From an uncultured Bacteroidales bacterium (lineage in GTDB: Bacteria; Bacteroidota; Bacteroidia; Bacteroidales; UBA932), in assembly GCA_944322565.1 (NCBI GenBank), contig CALUPG010000010.1, positions 30,043-94,042 of the forward strand: 64,000 nucleotides of DNA. The letters run 5' to 3'. The position numbers were made by a program, and so were the translations under genes. Below the pieces are notes generated by a model, which saw only the letters and a program-made list of their open reading frames with translations, was not told the DNA's origin and searched no databases. Position 1 is the stretch's first letter; the number at the start of each line of letters is the position of its first letter. Positions 1 to 7,824 of this stretch are shown here, piece after piece.

Positions 1-2
1 CA

Positions 3-188
3 AGCGGATTTTTAGCAATTGAATTTACTTTGTCCGACGCATCCGCCCAAAACGGAAAGCGGTACAAATTGATGTATTTTGAAGAGGATGGAGAGATTCC
101 CTTCGGTAAGACAATAAAAACCAAAACTATTATTTTTTCAAAATACGAATTTAAATGTGTTGACTACTACTCCCCAAAAAAACAATAA
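3..188 (+). CDS. C-terminal end of an unknown protein, cut by the window edge
   Basis: An open frame enters from the left edge and runs 61 codons to TAA at 186-188. The translation has normal-looking composition with alternating aromatic and charged residues (for example KLMYFEEDGEIPFGKT), which suggests a beta-rich domain, but I recognise no family. The stretch is markedly more AT-rich than the rest of the window, like the TonB remnant just after it. It could be the tail of a real gene or part of a decayed region. The start lies outside the window. Confidence 0.35.
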   Translation, partial: SGFLAIEFTLSDASAQNGKRYKLMYFEEDGEIPFGKTIKTKTIIFSKYEFKCVDYYSPKKQ

Positions 189-201
189 TATTGATGAAAA
201 T

Positions 202-350
202 ATGGAATCTTCAGAAGAAGCTATTCCATTCAGACTGGTGGAGGAAGAACCTTCATTCATGGGCGGTGATGCCAACACATTCTCAAATGGACTCCGGGAA
301 AACAAAGAGGGCAGGCAGTCACATTCCCCGTCATTTTTCAGTTGAGATGA
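202..350 (+). pseudogene. TonB C-terminal domain remnant with internal deletion and frameshift
   Basis: The first frame reads FRLVEEEPSFMGGDANTFS, the start of the TonB C-terminal domain typical of Bacteroidales energy-transducer proteins. At about 283-290 the reading frame changes, and the next frame reads KWTPGKQRGQAVTFPVIFQLR followed by TGA at 348-350, which is the usual last strand of that same domain. In intact proteins roughly 55-60 residues separate these two blocks. The lost segment normally begins at Ser-Lys-Trp and ends at Pro-Lys-Trp, and the junction sits on the shared AAATGG (285-290), so a short-homology deletion is the simplest explanation. The codons before ATG 202 carry no recognisable TonB N-terminus. 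The remnant cannot encode a functional transducer. Confidence 0.6.
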
Positions 351-360
351 AAGAAGAAAG

Positions 361-516
361 AGAAGCGCGCCCGGTGGAAAGCATTTTGGGCTCCAACGGG
401 CGCGATTTTATTGTTTTTTCGCGGCCGGTGGCATTTTGAAAATGCCATCGGGCACACTTTTGCGGAAAAATCGCGGCCGGTGGACATGTGAAATAGTGTC
501 CACCGGCCGTGATGCC
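361..516. repeat. Interspersed three-hairpin repeat, copy A1
   Basis: Three successive units begin near 365, 421 and 473, each opening with GCGGCCGGTGG or a close variant, and each can fold into its own hairpin. Unit 2 pairs GGTGGCATTTT with AAAATGCCATC. Unit 3 pairs GGCCGGTGGACA with TGTCCACCGGCC (12 bp, perfect). The same order of units occurs at 43264-43436. There is no coding capacity in the repeat. It separates the TonB remnant from the next gene. Confidence 0.75.
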
Positions 517-889
517 GCACAATTTTCAAATGAAAAAAAATGGCAGACCGGACAAGCACGACAGCACCGTAACGATGCCCAGAACAAGAGCCGGCTCTGC
601 GCACAAAAGCGAAAGATAAGACAAAGTCAGAGATAAGGTACCGCCGGTCCCGGAATTTCCGGACGCGGCAGGCAGAGCCGCCGAAGTGTGTATGGGACGG
701 GATAACCGGCCTTCCGCAGAAAGTTTTGCCCGGAAATTCACAATCCCCCGAAAGAGCATGGTTTTACCGAAGTAAAACATTCATAAAGTCTGTCCTGCAT
801 ATCCGTTCAGACCGGTCAGGTGCAGGCACTTGGCCCGGTCTTATCTGCCACAGCAAATCAGAAGTTGTATATTGTTGTTTTTGGTTTTT
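517..889. other. Intergenic stretch without recognised gene
   Basis: About 370 bases lie between repeat A1 and the stop codon of the next minus-strand gene. An 84-codon minus-strand frame (526-780) crosses it, but it has no recognisable domain, an unusual Ser/Thr/Gly-rich middle and no clear start signal, so I do not call it. A short pairing (GGTTTTACC/GAAGTAAAAC near 761-779) and a pyrimidine-rich tail near 865-900 are the only local structures seen. Confidence 0.5.
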
Positions 890-1768
890 TCAGAGTTGCC
901 TCAATTTTTCATAAATCGGGCGCAGGCTGTCAGGAATCACAATCTTCAGCTTTTCCACCTCTTCTCTCTTTCTCTCCCGGGCTGCATTTAGAGCTTCCCT
1001 TGCGAGCGCGACTTCGCCCTGCCACTTTTCATGTTCTGCCGTCCACCTGTTCCGCTTGGCTTCAGCATCACGGCGGATTTCAACCTCTATGCCGTGCTTT
1101 ATGCCGTTGAGTTCAGCCTGGGCAGCCCTGTGCTCAGCCTGGAGTCTGAAGAACAGGTCCTCTACATCAGAGGCGGGGACATTCGGATAATATGAATAAA
1201 TCAATGTGTCCCGGCCGTTTTCCCTAATATCCTTCGGTCCTGCGAGCCTCTTCTGGAATTTCTTCCTTGCAGAAGAAAAACTTCCGTCGGGATGTATGCA
1301 TTTGCCGAATGCGGCACATTTTGCCTCAAGAGCCAGATACCTTGTCTTCTGTCCGATGCCCATACGGTCAAGTACCTGATTTTCATCCAAAGGCTCCTCA
1401 AGCTCCGGCTCATTTTCAAGCAAAGAGTCAAGTTCGGGACTCGAGACGGCGTCCGTCGCCTCCACGACAAGCCGTTCCTTGGCTTTTATCGCCTCCCGGA
1501 GATATGCAATAAGGCTTTTGCAGACTGCCATCTCCTCCAGCCAGCCGGAAATCGATGAAAGCGTGTCCTCCCCGTTGCCGAACGACACCACAGTCTCCTC
1601 CGGTGCCCCTATCAGGGAAACCGTAGTCTTGTGGAAATCCAGCGAAGCCAGGCCGCCCTCAAGTGCCTGACAGTTCTCCTTGGCAATATTGGCGATATGA
1701 TTCGCAGAAGTGGATGTAATCCCGTTGTCCGACAGGAACGGAGGGACGGTAACATTTTTCTTTTCCAT
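890..1768 (-). CDS. Uncharacterised coiled-coil protein
   Basis: The product has 292 residues from the ATG at 1768 (MEKKNVTVPPFLS). The open frame continues upstream, but that extension overlaps the TATCTTTG promoter at 1798-1805 and looks non-coding. There is no signal peptide or membrane segment. The first half contains a predicted helical body with an acidic linker (SLLENEPELEEPLDE). The last 80 residues are rich in Arg, Glu and Ala and should form a long coiled coil (RLQAEHRAAQAELNG and following), ending in IPDSLRPIYEKLRQL. I do not recognise a named domain. It lies divergent from the metallo-hydrolase at 1922. A cytoplasmic structural or scaffold role is possible, but nothing in the sequence decides it. 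Confidence 0.7.
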   Translation of the reverse strand: MEKKNVTVPPFLSDNGITSTSANHIANIAKENCQALEGGLASLDFHKTTVSLIGAPEETVVSFGNGEDTLSSISGWLEEMAVCKSLIAYLREAIKAKERLVVEATDAVSSPELDSLLENEPELEEPLDENQVLDRMGIGQKTRYLALEAKCAAFGKCIHPDGSFSSARKKFQKRLAGPKDIRENGRDTLIYSYYPNVPASDVEDLFFRLQAEHRAAQAELNGIKHGIEVEIRRDAEAKRNRWTAEHEKWQGEVALAREALNAARERKREEVEKLKIVIPDSLRPIYEKLRQL

Positions 1769-1797
1769 ATTATGCAGTCTCTTGATGTCAACTGATG

Positions 1798-1805
1798 CAA
1801 AGATA
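1798..1805 (-). promoter_or_regulatory. Bacteroidota -7 element upstream of the 890-1768 gene
   Basis: The minus strand reads TATCTTTG, matching the TAnnTTTG consensus, 30 bases before the ATG at 1768. No clear -33 TTG is visible at the expected distance. Confidence 0.5.
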
Positions 1806-1861
1806 TGCTTCCGGTGTGCCATACTGCGGCACTGTGCAGCAGCACTGTAAAAATTATTTAA

Positions 1862-1869
1862 TATATTTG
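1862..1869 (+). promoter_or_regulatory. Bacteroidota -7 element upstream of the metallo-hydrolase
   Basis: TATATTTG matches TAnnTTTG and lies 52 bases before the ATG at 1922. It forms a divergent promoter pair with 1798-1805. Confidence 0.45.
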
Positions 1870-1921
1870 CCGGATCAAATCCCGATGCCCAAAAGACAAC
1901 CGGCAGCATATCAGTTCACAG

Positions 1922-2749
1922 ATGGACACAGATTCACCGCTCATAACAATGCTCGGCACAGGAAGCGCCGCAGTCACCAGATGCTACAACACCTGTTTCC
2001 TTATGAATGACAGGGATACGAACCTGCTTGTGGATGCCGGCGGGGGCAACGGAATCCTGTCCCGGCTGGAAAAAGCGGGAACTGACATCAGAGACATACA
2101 CAATATGTATCTGACACATGCCCATACGGACCACATCCTCGGGGCGGTGTGGGTGACAAGAGTCATCATGCAGGAAATGCTCAAGGGCCGCTACGAAGGC
2201 ACATTTGACATTTTCGGCCATGACAAATCGCTCATGGTGCTGTCGGGAATATGCAGGATGACCCTGCACAGAAAGTATTCGGACCTGCTGGGAAAATCCG
2301 TCATCCTGCACGAAGTCCATGACGGAGAGACAATCAATGCCGGAAACATTTCACTTGAATGCTTCGACATCCTTTCCACGAAAGAAAAACAGTTCGGATT
2401 CAGGACGGTGCTGTCAAACGGATGCTCCCTGGTATGCCTCGGCGACGAGCCGTTCAACGAAGCCAACCGGAAATATGCAGAAGGAGCCGGCTGGCTGATG
2501 TGCGAGGCTTTCTGCCTTTATGAGGACAGGGACAGATTCCGTCCATACGAAAAGAACCACAGCACAGCCCTCGATGCAGGCAGACTCGCAGAGGACCTGA
2601 AAGTCAGGAATCTCATATTGTACCATACTGAAGACACCTGTCTTGAACAGCGCAGGGCAAGATATTCGGCCGAGGCCGGGAAATATTTCTCCGGGAACAT
2701 ATATGTCCCCGATGACCTGGAAACCATAGAAATCAGTCAAGCCTCTTAA
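1922..2749 (+). CDS. MBL-fold (RNase Z-like) metallo-hydrolase
   Basis: The protein has 275 residues with the metallo-beta-lactamase fold. The sheet opens with ITMLGTGSA, followed by the metal-binding THAHTDH motif (HxHxDH, residues 66-71), then LVCLGDEP with Asp175 as a likely bridging ligand, and His213 and His235 as likely further ligands or catalytic residues. Length and motif order match the RNase Z/PhnP-like branch of the superfamily. The usual arm of true tRNase Z is not evident, so tRNA 3' processing is not assured and the substrate remains unknown. There is no signal peptide, so it should act in the cytoplasm. Its 3' end overlaps the convergent WYL regulator by 17 bases. Confidence 0.8.
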   Translation: MDTDSPLITMLGTGSAAVTRCYNTCFLMNDRDTNLLVDAGGGNGILSRLEKAGTDIRDIHNMYLTHAHTDHILGAVWVTRVIMQEMLKGRYEGTFDIFGHDKSLMVLSGICRMTLHRKYSDLLGKSVILHEVHDGETINAGNISLECFDILSTKEKQFGFRTVLSNGCSLVCLGDEPFNEANRKYAEGAGWLMCEAFCLYEDRDRFRPYEKNHSTALDAGRLAEDLKVRNLILYHTEDTCLEQRRARYSAEAGKYFSGNIYVPDDLETIEISQAS

Positions 2750-3656
2750 GGGCCTTCCTGTAAATGTCTTTCAATTCCTTGCGAAGATGCTTCGGGGAAA
2801 TGACGGTCATGTCTTCCGTCAATGACAGCAATTCCTGGATGAAATCCCGTGCAATCTTAAGCCTCAGCCTGATGCGGATTTCTTTCCCGTTGTCAGCCAG
2901 AGTCTCCTGAGACTCATGGAGCGGATATGCCTCGACATACCTCCCGGCCTTCGGCGGGAAAGAAAGGATGATTTCTTCCACCGGAATGTCTTTTCCGGAA
3001 TATGCCCCGAATACATCCCTGAATTCTGATTCAGGATCTATTTTCCTGTCCCTGACAAACCTTTCTTTCGTGATTTTCAGATTCTGAATCCTGTCCAGTC
3101 CCCAGCTTTTTATTGTCCCCGATGCCCTTTCCGCAGAAAAATCCGTCGCCAGCAGATACCACCTGCCCTGGCTCTCCTTCAGAGCATAAGGCATCACCCT
3201 GCGCACATATGGAGCAGAATTGTCGAATTTGGCATACAGGAATTCAACAACAAGACTTTTCTTTATGGCGTGGATAAGAGGATTGAGATGCTCCGTGCCC
3301 CGTGCCTTGCGTTTCTCGGCAAAGACTATCTGCGACAGTTCCTCCCTTGCCTGAAGGGAAGTAATCAGGTCATATTGCTCCAGTATTCTTTCAATGTCAG
3401 ACATCCTGTCCTCATCTTCGGGAATATAGTAGCCCTTGTGCCGGCGGGAATACTCGATGCTGATGTCCATGCCGGACTTGATTTCCTTCAGGTCCCTGAG
3501 AATTGTGCGCCGCGACACGCCTACTTCATCAGCATCATCATAGTATGCCAGCCCGTCTTCAACCTCCCTGACAAGGTCTGGGAGAGATATATAGCGCCTG
3601 TTGCGGATCAGACGCACTATCAGAAGATATCTCAGTATATAGCCCTGCTTTGACAT
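2733..3656 (-). CDS. WYL-domain transcriptional regulator
   Basis: The protein has 307 residues. Residues 1-70 form a winged helix-turn-helix (GVSRRTILRDLKEI is the recognition part). The middle carries a WYL domain whose signature is visible as GRWYLLATDFS, followed by a C-terminal WCX-type extension ending KDIYRKALKRLD. WYL proteins are known to bind small ligands or nucleic acid and are often linked to DNA damage or phage defence, but no defence gene lies nearby. The neighbours are a metallo-hydrolase (convergent, overlapping 17 bases) and, upstream on the same strand, the polysaccharide module, so its target cannot be inferred from position. Confidence 0.85.
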   Translation of the reverse strand: MSKQGYILRYLLIVRLIRNRRYISLPDLVREVEDGLAYYDDADEVGVSRRTILRDLKEIKSGMDISIEYSRRHKGYYIPEDEDRMSDIERILEQYDLITSLQAREELSQIVFAEKRKARGTEHLNPLIHAIKKSLVVEFLYAKFDNSAPYVRRVMPYALKESQGRWYLLATDFSAERASGTIKSWGLDRIQNLKITKERFVRDRKIDPESEFRDVFGAYSGKDIPVEEIILSFPPKAGRYVEAYPLHESQETLADNGKEIRIRLRLKIARDFIQELLSLTEDMTVISPKHLRKELKDIYRKALKRLD

Positions 3657-3728
3657 ATATTTGGCCTCGGTTAATACAGTAATTTCACTGCCATAAAGTT
3701 AGCAAAAAGAGAAACTAAAGCAAAGGAT

Positions 3729-4901
3729 TCAGACGCCCAGTGAGGTCCAGAATTTGTCCGCATTCTGTCTCATGCCTGAAAGAGCGGAAGACAGCCGGGA
3801 CTGGATTTCAGGGCGGCTGAACGGGAAGAATGTACTGCCGGGATCCAGGCCTGCCGCTGTCAGAAGCTGGATCTTGCGGCTGTCTGAGGCTGCATCGGGA
3901 CACCAGAAGTCCCGGGCAAAAAGCATAGAAAAGACCATCAGATGAAATGATGTGCCGACAGTACACGCCGAGTCTGCGACAAGGGACAGAAAGCCGTCCG
4001 GGCCGCACGGGAGCACGTCCGGGCCGGCATACTGCCCTGCCGATGCACCGTCAGTTACTCTAAGCACCGGCATTCTCCTGTCTTCTGGCAGGACTGCTGC
4101 ACTGCCTTTCCCCAGCATCCCGGACGAGGCAGCATCGGCAAGCATTTCCGCCGCCCGGTTCCGTTTTCCGGGAGAATACAGCAGGACATATTTCTTCTTT
4201 TCAGGCAGGCTTCCGTCTGCATCATGGCGGCTGATTGTATTGCTGCCTGAGGAAAACTTCAAAGCCACTGGCATCAGAGTCCTGTAGAAATCCGCTCCAT
4301 GAAGCAGCACGGGATCCGGAAGCACGGCGACATCCCCGAGAGAAAAGAAATCAGCCGTGGACTTCTCCCTGACAGAGATGGCCTCATAGCAGGACAAAAG
4401 ATTCCGGACCCCGGACATAGGGCCGGAGAGATGCGGATGCGGGCCGGCGGACGGGGCATAGGCCACTTTTCTTGCCCTGTCAGTAAAATTCAGAAAATAG
4501 GCCGCTGAAAAGTCTATTGCGGAAGGGTTCCATATCTGGTCGCTGCCGGATACAATCATATCAAAACAGGACCAGTCGTATGACATGAGTGCGGATTCAG
4601 TCCTGAAACACTTGTCCGTCAGCGTCAGATGACAGGAAGCAAAGGCACGGAAAGCCGCCTGCTTCCGGGCCATGAACCGGACTTCCTTCCAGTCATAAAG
4701 AAGGCGGCGGACTGTCCGCTTGGCATTGTAAAGGCTGTCGAAAGATATCGGTCCTGGATACAGCCGCCGTTGGGAGGTACTGCGGAAGTCTATTATGCTG
4801 ACATCATTTCCGCGGCTGCGGAGATATTCCTGCAGAGCGAATGCCTGCAGGACAGAGCCATAATTCATGGCCGCATGGAATGTAATAATGCCTATTTTCA
4901 T
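3729..4901 (-). CDS. Polysaccharide pyruvyl transferase family protein
   Basis: The protein has 390 residues and opens with MKIGIITFHAAMNYGSVLQA, the classic N-terminus of the pyruvyl transferase family. It also contains the family block VSGSDQIWNPS and a late GTSFHLMVFS block, which is the GT-B-like donor region. Family members add a pyruvate ketal from phosphoenolpyruvate to sugars of exopolysaccharides. It is the last gene of a three-gene minus-strand run (flippase, FrhB-like protein, this gene) with short gaps. This grouping is common in Bacteroides polysaccharide clusters. A long inserted segment in the middle (about residues 215-290, rich in Gly, Ser and Asp) looks less conserved than the rest. 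Confidence 0.85.
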   Translation of the reverse strand: MKIGIITFHAAMNYGSVLQAFALQEYLRSRGNDVSIIDFRSTSQRRLYPGPISFDSLYNAKRTVRRLLYDWKEVRFMARKQAAFRAFASCHLTLTDKCFRTESALMSYDWSCFDMIVSGSDQIWNPSAIDFSAAYFLNFTDRARKVAYAPSAGPHPHLSGPMSGVRNLLSCYEAISVREKSTADFFSLGDVAVLPDPVLLHGADFYRTLMPVALKFSSGSNTISRHDADGSLPEKKKYVLLYSPGKRNRAAEMLADAASSGMLGKGSAAVLPEDRRMPVLRVTDGASAGQYAGPDVLPCGPDGFLSLVADSACTVGTSFHLMVFSMLFARDFWCPDAASDSRKIQLLTAAGLDPGSTFFPFSRPEIQSRLSSALSGMRQNADKFWTSLGV

Positions 4902-4955
4902 CGCTGCCTGCTGATTTTCATTGTTGGATGTTGATTTTCATCGCACCTTTGTCTT

Positions 4956-6176
4956 TTACTGATGGCCTTCCTTGTGTCCTCCCTTGTTATGCTTCAGGCG
5001 CCGGCGCAGCATCCGGTCAAAGACCAGGGGATAATATACCGACGGACCGAATATCTTCTCCAGACTGCGGAACAGCCTTATCCTTATGCTCCTGTGCCTC
5101 GGAGAGCGCAGCTGGTCATTGCCCGCCTCCGCTTCGCCTACCGGCCTTGGGACAAGGGTCATCATGCAGGCCAGTCTTCCGGCCATCCTCTTTCCTTTGT
5201 CAGTCACCGGAAGAATCAGGGAAACACCGTGACCGGGCGCCGCCACACCTTTGTCCAGCCCCCAGAAATCCCCTATGGTCATATCCGACACCCTCCTCAT
5301 TCCTGCATAAGGACATCTGTAGCAAGAGTCCCGGTAAGTGAAGCCGTCCATGAAAAGATTGTAATACAGGTCCTCCGTCCTGAGTCCTGACAAAGGCTTG
5401 TGGGTATATAAGACTTTGCCGTCTTGCCCCTTTACGGTCATCCGAAATTCATCCCCGTCACGGAATGTCACCGACGATACTGAAGACGGGCTGATTTTCA
5501 AATTCTTCCGGAGATATTCAAGAAAAAACGACTCTGACGGAACCCCATGACACACAAGGTCTGCAATCATAAGATTTTCCGGCTCATCCGGGAAAATTCT
5601 GCGCACGGCGGCGGCCTGACAAGGCATTCCTGTAAAAAGTACTGGCTTGCCGCACCTGACATCATCCCTGAGTTGAAACAGAATCCCCGCAATGCTGCTG
5701 TGGATATACTTGGAGCCTTTCAACCGCCACAGGTCATCCTCACTGTCTACTCTGATATGACGGACACTGAAACTGCCGGTTCCGTCAGAGCCGGCAGTGC
5801 TGCCGTAGACGACACCTCCGTCAGAGAGGACAAGCCGGGAAAGCACGGATGCCGCACCTCCGGATGCACTCGAGAGATATTCCGCATTGTCATTGGCCCA
5901 TGCCGCGAAAGCGGTCCGGGGGACAGCAGACTGTACGGACGGGGAAAACACAGCAGAACCGGAAGACGCAGCAGAACCGGAAGACACAGCAGAACCGGCA
6001 GACGCAGCAGACGGACAGGCGCGGACGCAGGCCCCGCAGTCAATGCACACGGAAGCATCTATATGCGGATACAGATGCCCCAGAGCTCCGGGCCGCATTG
6101 CGATGCAGGCCTTCGGACATACGAAAGCGCAGAGGGCACAGCCGGTACAGTCATTATGAGGACAGATACTCTTCAT
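4956..6176 (-). CDS. FrhB/F420-hydrogenase beta-subunit-like iron-sulfur protein of a polysaccharide module
   Basis: The protein has 406 residues. Two 4Fe-4S motifs stand at the N-terminus: Cys10, 13, 16 and 20, then Cys44, 47, 50 and 54. The rest matches the coenzyme F420 hydrogenase/dehydrogenase beta-subunit N- and C-terminal domains (FTGMPCQAAAVRRI, ADLVCHGVPSESFF, CYRCPYAG, MTIGDFWG). Bacteroidales lack F420. Proteins of this type in their polysaccharide clusters sit beside pyruvyl transferases, and a redox or sugar-modifying role is assumed but unproven. A Ser/Ala/Gly linker (about residues 57-80) directly after the second cluster is encoded by near-perfect 18-base tandem repeats and is probably length-variable. 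Confidence 0.85.
   Translation of the reverse strand: MKSICPHNDCTGCALCAFVCPKACIAMRPGALGHLYPHIDASVCIDCGACVRACPSAASAGSAVSSGSAASSGSAVFSPSVQSAVPRTAFAAWANDNAEYLSSASGGAASVLSRLVLSDGGVVYGSTAGSDGTGSFSVRHIRVDSEDDLWRLKGSKYIHSSIAGILFQLRDDVRCGKPVLFTGMPCQAAAVRRIFPDEPENLMIADLVCHGVPSESFFLEYLRKNLKISPSSVSSVTFRDGDEFRMTVKGQDGKVLYTHKPLSGLRTEDLYYNLFMDGFTYRDSCYRCPYAGMRRVSDMTIGDFWGLDKGVAAPGHGVSLILPVTDKGKRMAGRLACMMTLVPRPVGEAEAGNDQLRSPRHRSIRIRLFRSLEKIFGPSVYYPLVFDRMLRRRLKHNKGGHKEGHQ
5951..6010. repeat. 18-base tandem repeat inside the FrhB-like gene
   Basis: Three consecutive units at 5951, 5969 and 5987 differ at only one or two bases (CAGCAGAACCGGAAGACG and variants), and a partial fourth unit follows. Because the unit is a multiple of three, changes in copy number keep the frame and alter the length of a Ser-Ala-Gly linker after the iron-sulfur clusters. 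Confidence 0.85.
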
Positions 6177-6222
6177 CTGCTCTTGGAGATATTATTCATT
6201 TTCATACACGCACGACAGACAT

Positions 6223-7776
6223 TCATCGCCTCGGCCGGAGCCTGCGCAGCCAGTCGGCAATCATTTTCCCTGTAGAGTCCCGCTCGGACCTGTCAAGGCC
6301 GGCAAACCACACCGAGGCCGCCACGCAGACGACGGACACGGCACACAAGGCAAGGAAAGTCCACACATTGTCCTCATGGAACATCAGCAGCCTCAGCGCA
6401 AGAGGCACCGGCAGGGACAGCACGAGAACGGCAGCCGTCCTCAGGAGCACCTTCCGGACATAATTCCGCAGAGAAAAGCCTATCTGATGCCTTGCAAACA
6501 GGAAGCGGGCTGCACCTGACAGGGCGGAGAAACAAATCATCACCCAGTACACCGTCTCCGGAGCCATTTCGGAACGGAACAGAAAATATGAGACCGGGAG
6601 AGTCATCATGACGAGAAGACTCACTGTCACCTGATAATTCCGTATTCTTCCGGTTGCGGCAAGAGAAGTCATCAGCGGGCTTCCGGAAAGGCTGCAAACA
6701 AGGGCATCGCACATTATCAGGATGATGAATATGTCCGCATACTCCGGCACTTCCTTAAGCCAGACATCAAGAATAAACCTCACATTCAGCAGAAGAGGCA
6801 GGGCAATGAGATACAGCAGAAGGAAAGAAAACTTGAGCCCGCGCAGGGCAAGACGCTCCATCTCCTTCACTTCTCCGGCAGCATAGTTCTTGGTAATCTG
6901 CGGATTGAACGCCACCTGAAAATTATTCACGAAGCTGTTCACAGAATAGGACACTTGGGCGGCAATGCCTCTTGCAGCATTGACAGCAGTACCGAAAAAG
7001 AGATTGAGAAGAATATTGACACCCTGGTCTTTCATTATCCAGGCCAGGCTGCCGAGCACATTCCATCCCGCAAAAGAAGACATCTCCCTGTACAGGGCAA
7101 GATCACGCACTGGAGCGGACCGGCATTCAGAATATCGGTTCCGGCACCACAGCTGATAAAATACTCTCACCCCCACCTGCACAAGAAGCATGAGCAGACC
7201 GTAGAGCACGAGCTTGTCATACGGGAGCACCTTCAGAAGAAACACCAGAAGCAGCTTTGCCATCACTTCCGCAATGCTGACATAGGCATATATGCTCATT
7301 TTCTCATGGGCAATGATGGCGGCATTGTACGGGACCTGGAGGACATTGACAAAAAATGTGATTACGGAAAAATGAAAGACCAACCTCGCCGCAGACATCC
7401 TTTCCGGGTCAATCACAAGCTTTTCATTCAGAAACCACAGACCCAGGGTCTCGGCAAGGATCACTATCACGACACCGAGCACCAGATGTATCCTGAGGGC
7501 AGCTGAAAAGACTGTTCTCAGCCTTGCTGCATCACCCCGTCCCAGTTCATAAGTAAGATAGCGCTGCGTCGCCGAAGCCATGCTGTTGCTCAGGAAGGCA
7601 AACATCGCCACCACTCCCCCGACGACATTGTAGATGCCGTAGTCATTGACACCGAGCACATCAAGAACAATCCTGGAGGTGTACAGCGTCACCCCCAGGA
7701 TGAGAATCATTCTTACATACAGAAAAACTGTATTTCTCGCAACTCTCCTGTTGTCTGTAATCTTTGGCCCGGACAT
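6223..7776 (-). CDS. Wzx/MATE-type polysaccharide flippase
   Basis: The protein has 517 residues from the ATG at 7776 (MSGPKITDNRRVARN). An upstream in-frame codon would add five residues. Twelve to fourteen hydrophobic segments cover the length, beginning with NTVFLYVRMILILGVTLYTS and including GIYNVVGGVVAMFAFLSNSM, as in the polysaccharide transporter branch of the MOP superfamily. It would flip undecaprenyl-linked oligosaccharides across the inner membrane. It leads the three-gene module but no glycosyltransferase or polymerase accompanies it, so the repeat unit must be built by genes elsewhere. A -7 element lies only four bases upstream of the start codon. Confidence 0.85.
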   Translation of the reverse strand: MSGPKITDNRRVARNTVFLYVRMILILGVTLYTSRIVLDVLGVNDYGIYNVVGGVVAMFAFLSNSMASATQRYLTYELGRGDAARLRTVFSAALRIHLVLGVVIVILAETLGLWFLNEKLVIDPERMSAARLVFHFSVITFFVNVLQVPYNAAIIAHEKMSIYAYVSIAEVMAKLLLVFLLKVLPYDKLVLYGLLMLLVQVGVRVFYQLWCRNRYSECRSAPVRDLALYREMSSFAGWNVLGSLAWIMKDQGVNILLNLFFGTAVNAARGIAAQVSYSVNSFVNNFQVAFNPQITKNYAAGEVKEMERLALRGLKFSFLLLYLIALPLLLNVRFILDVWLKEVPEYADIFIILIMCDALVCSLSGSPLMTSLAATGRIRNYQVTVSLLVMMTLPVSYFLFRSEMAPETVYWVMICFSALSGAARFLFARHQIGFSLRNYVRKVLLRTAAVLVLSLPVPLALRLLMFHEDNVWTFLALCAVSVVCVAASVWFAGLDRSERDSTGKMIADWLRRLRPRR

Positions 7777-7780
7777 GATG

Positions 7781-7788
7781 CAAAGATA
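7781..7788 (-). promoter_or_regulatory. -7 element at the flippase start codon
   Basis: The minus strand reads TATCTTTG, a full TAnnTTTG match, ending five bases before the ATG at 7776. Transcripts from it would start at or very near the ATG. No good -33 element is present. Confidence 0.45.
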
Positions 7789-7824
7789 CACAAATTGTCA
7801 CAGAAACCCTCTGTGCCGGAAACC

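Noticed and set aside
526..780. 84-codon minus-strand frame in the left intergenic region
   Set aside because: It has no domain, no supporting promoter or ribosome site and an odd composition. Its hydrophobic end arises from poly-A/T-rich sequence beside repeat A1.
1922..2749. Metallo-hydrolase and WYL regulator as a defence island
   Set aside because: WYL proteins are common near defence genes, but no nuclease, helicase, methylase or toxin is present nearby.
5547..6463. Plus-strand frames rich in Arg, Thr and Gln repeats opposite the FrhB-like gene
   Set aside because: They are antisense readings of the 18-base tandem repeat and its surroundings.
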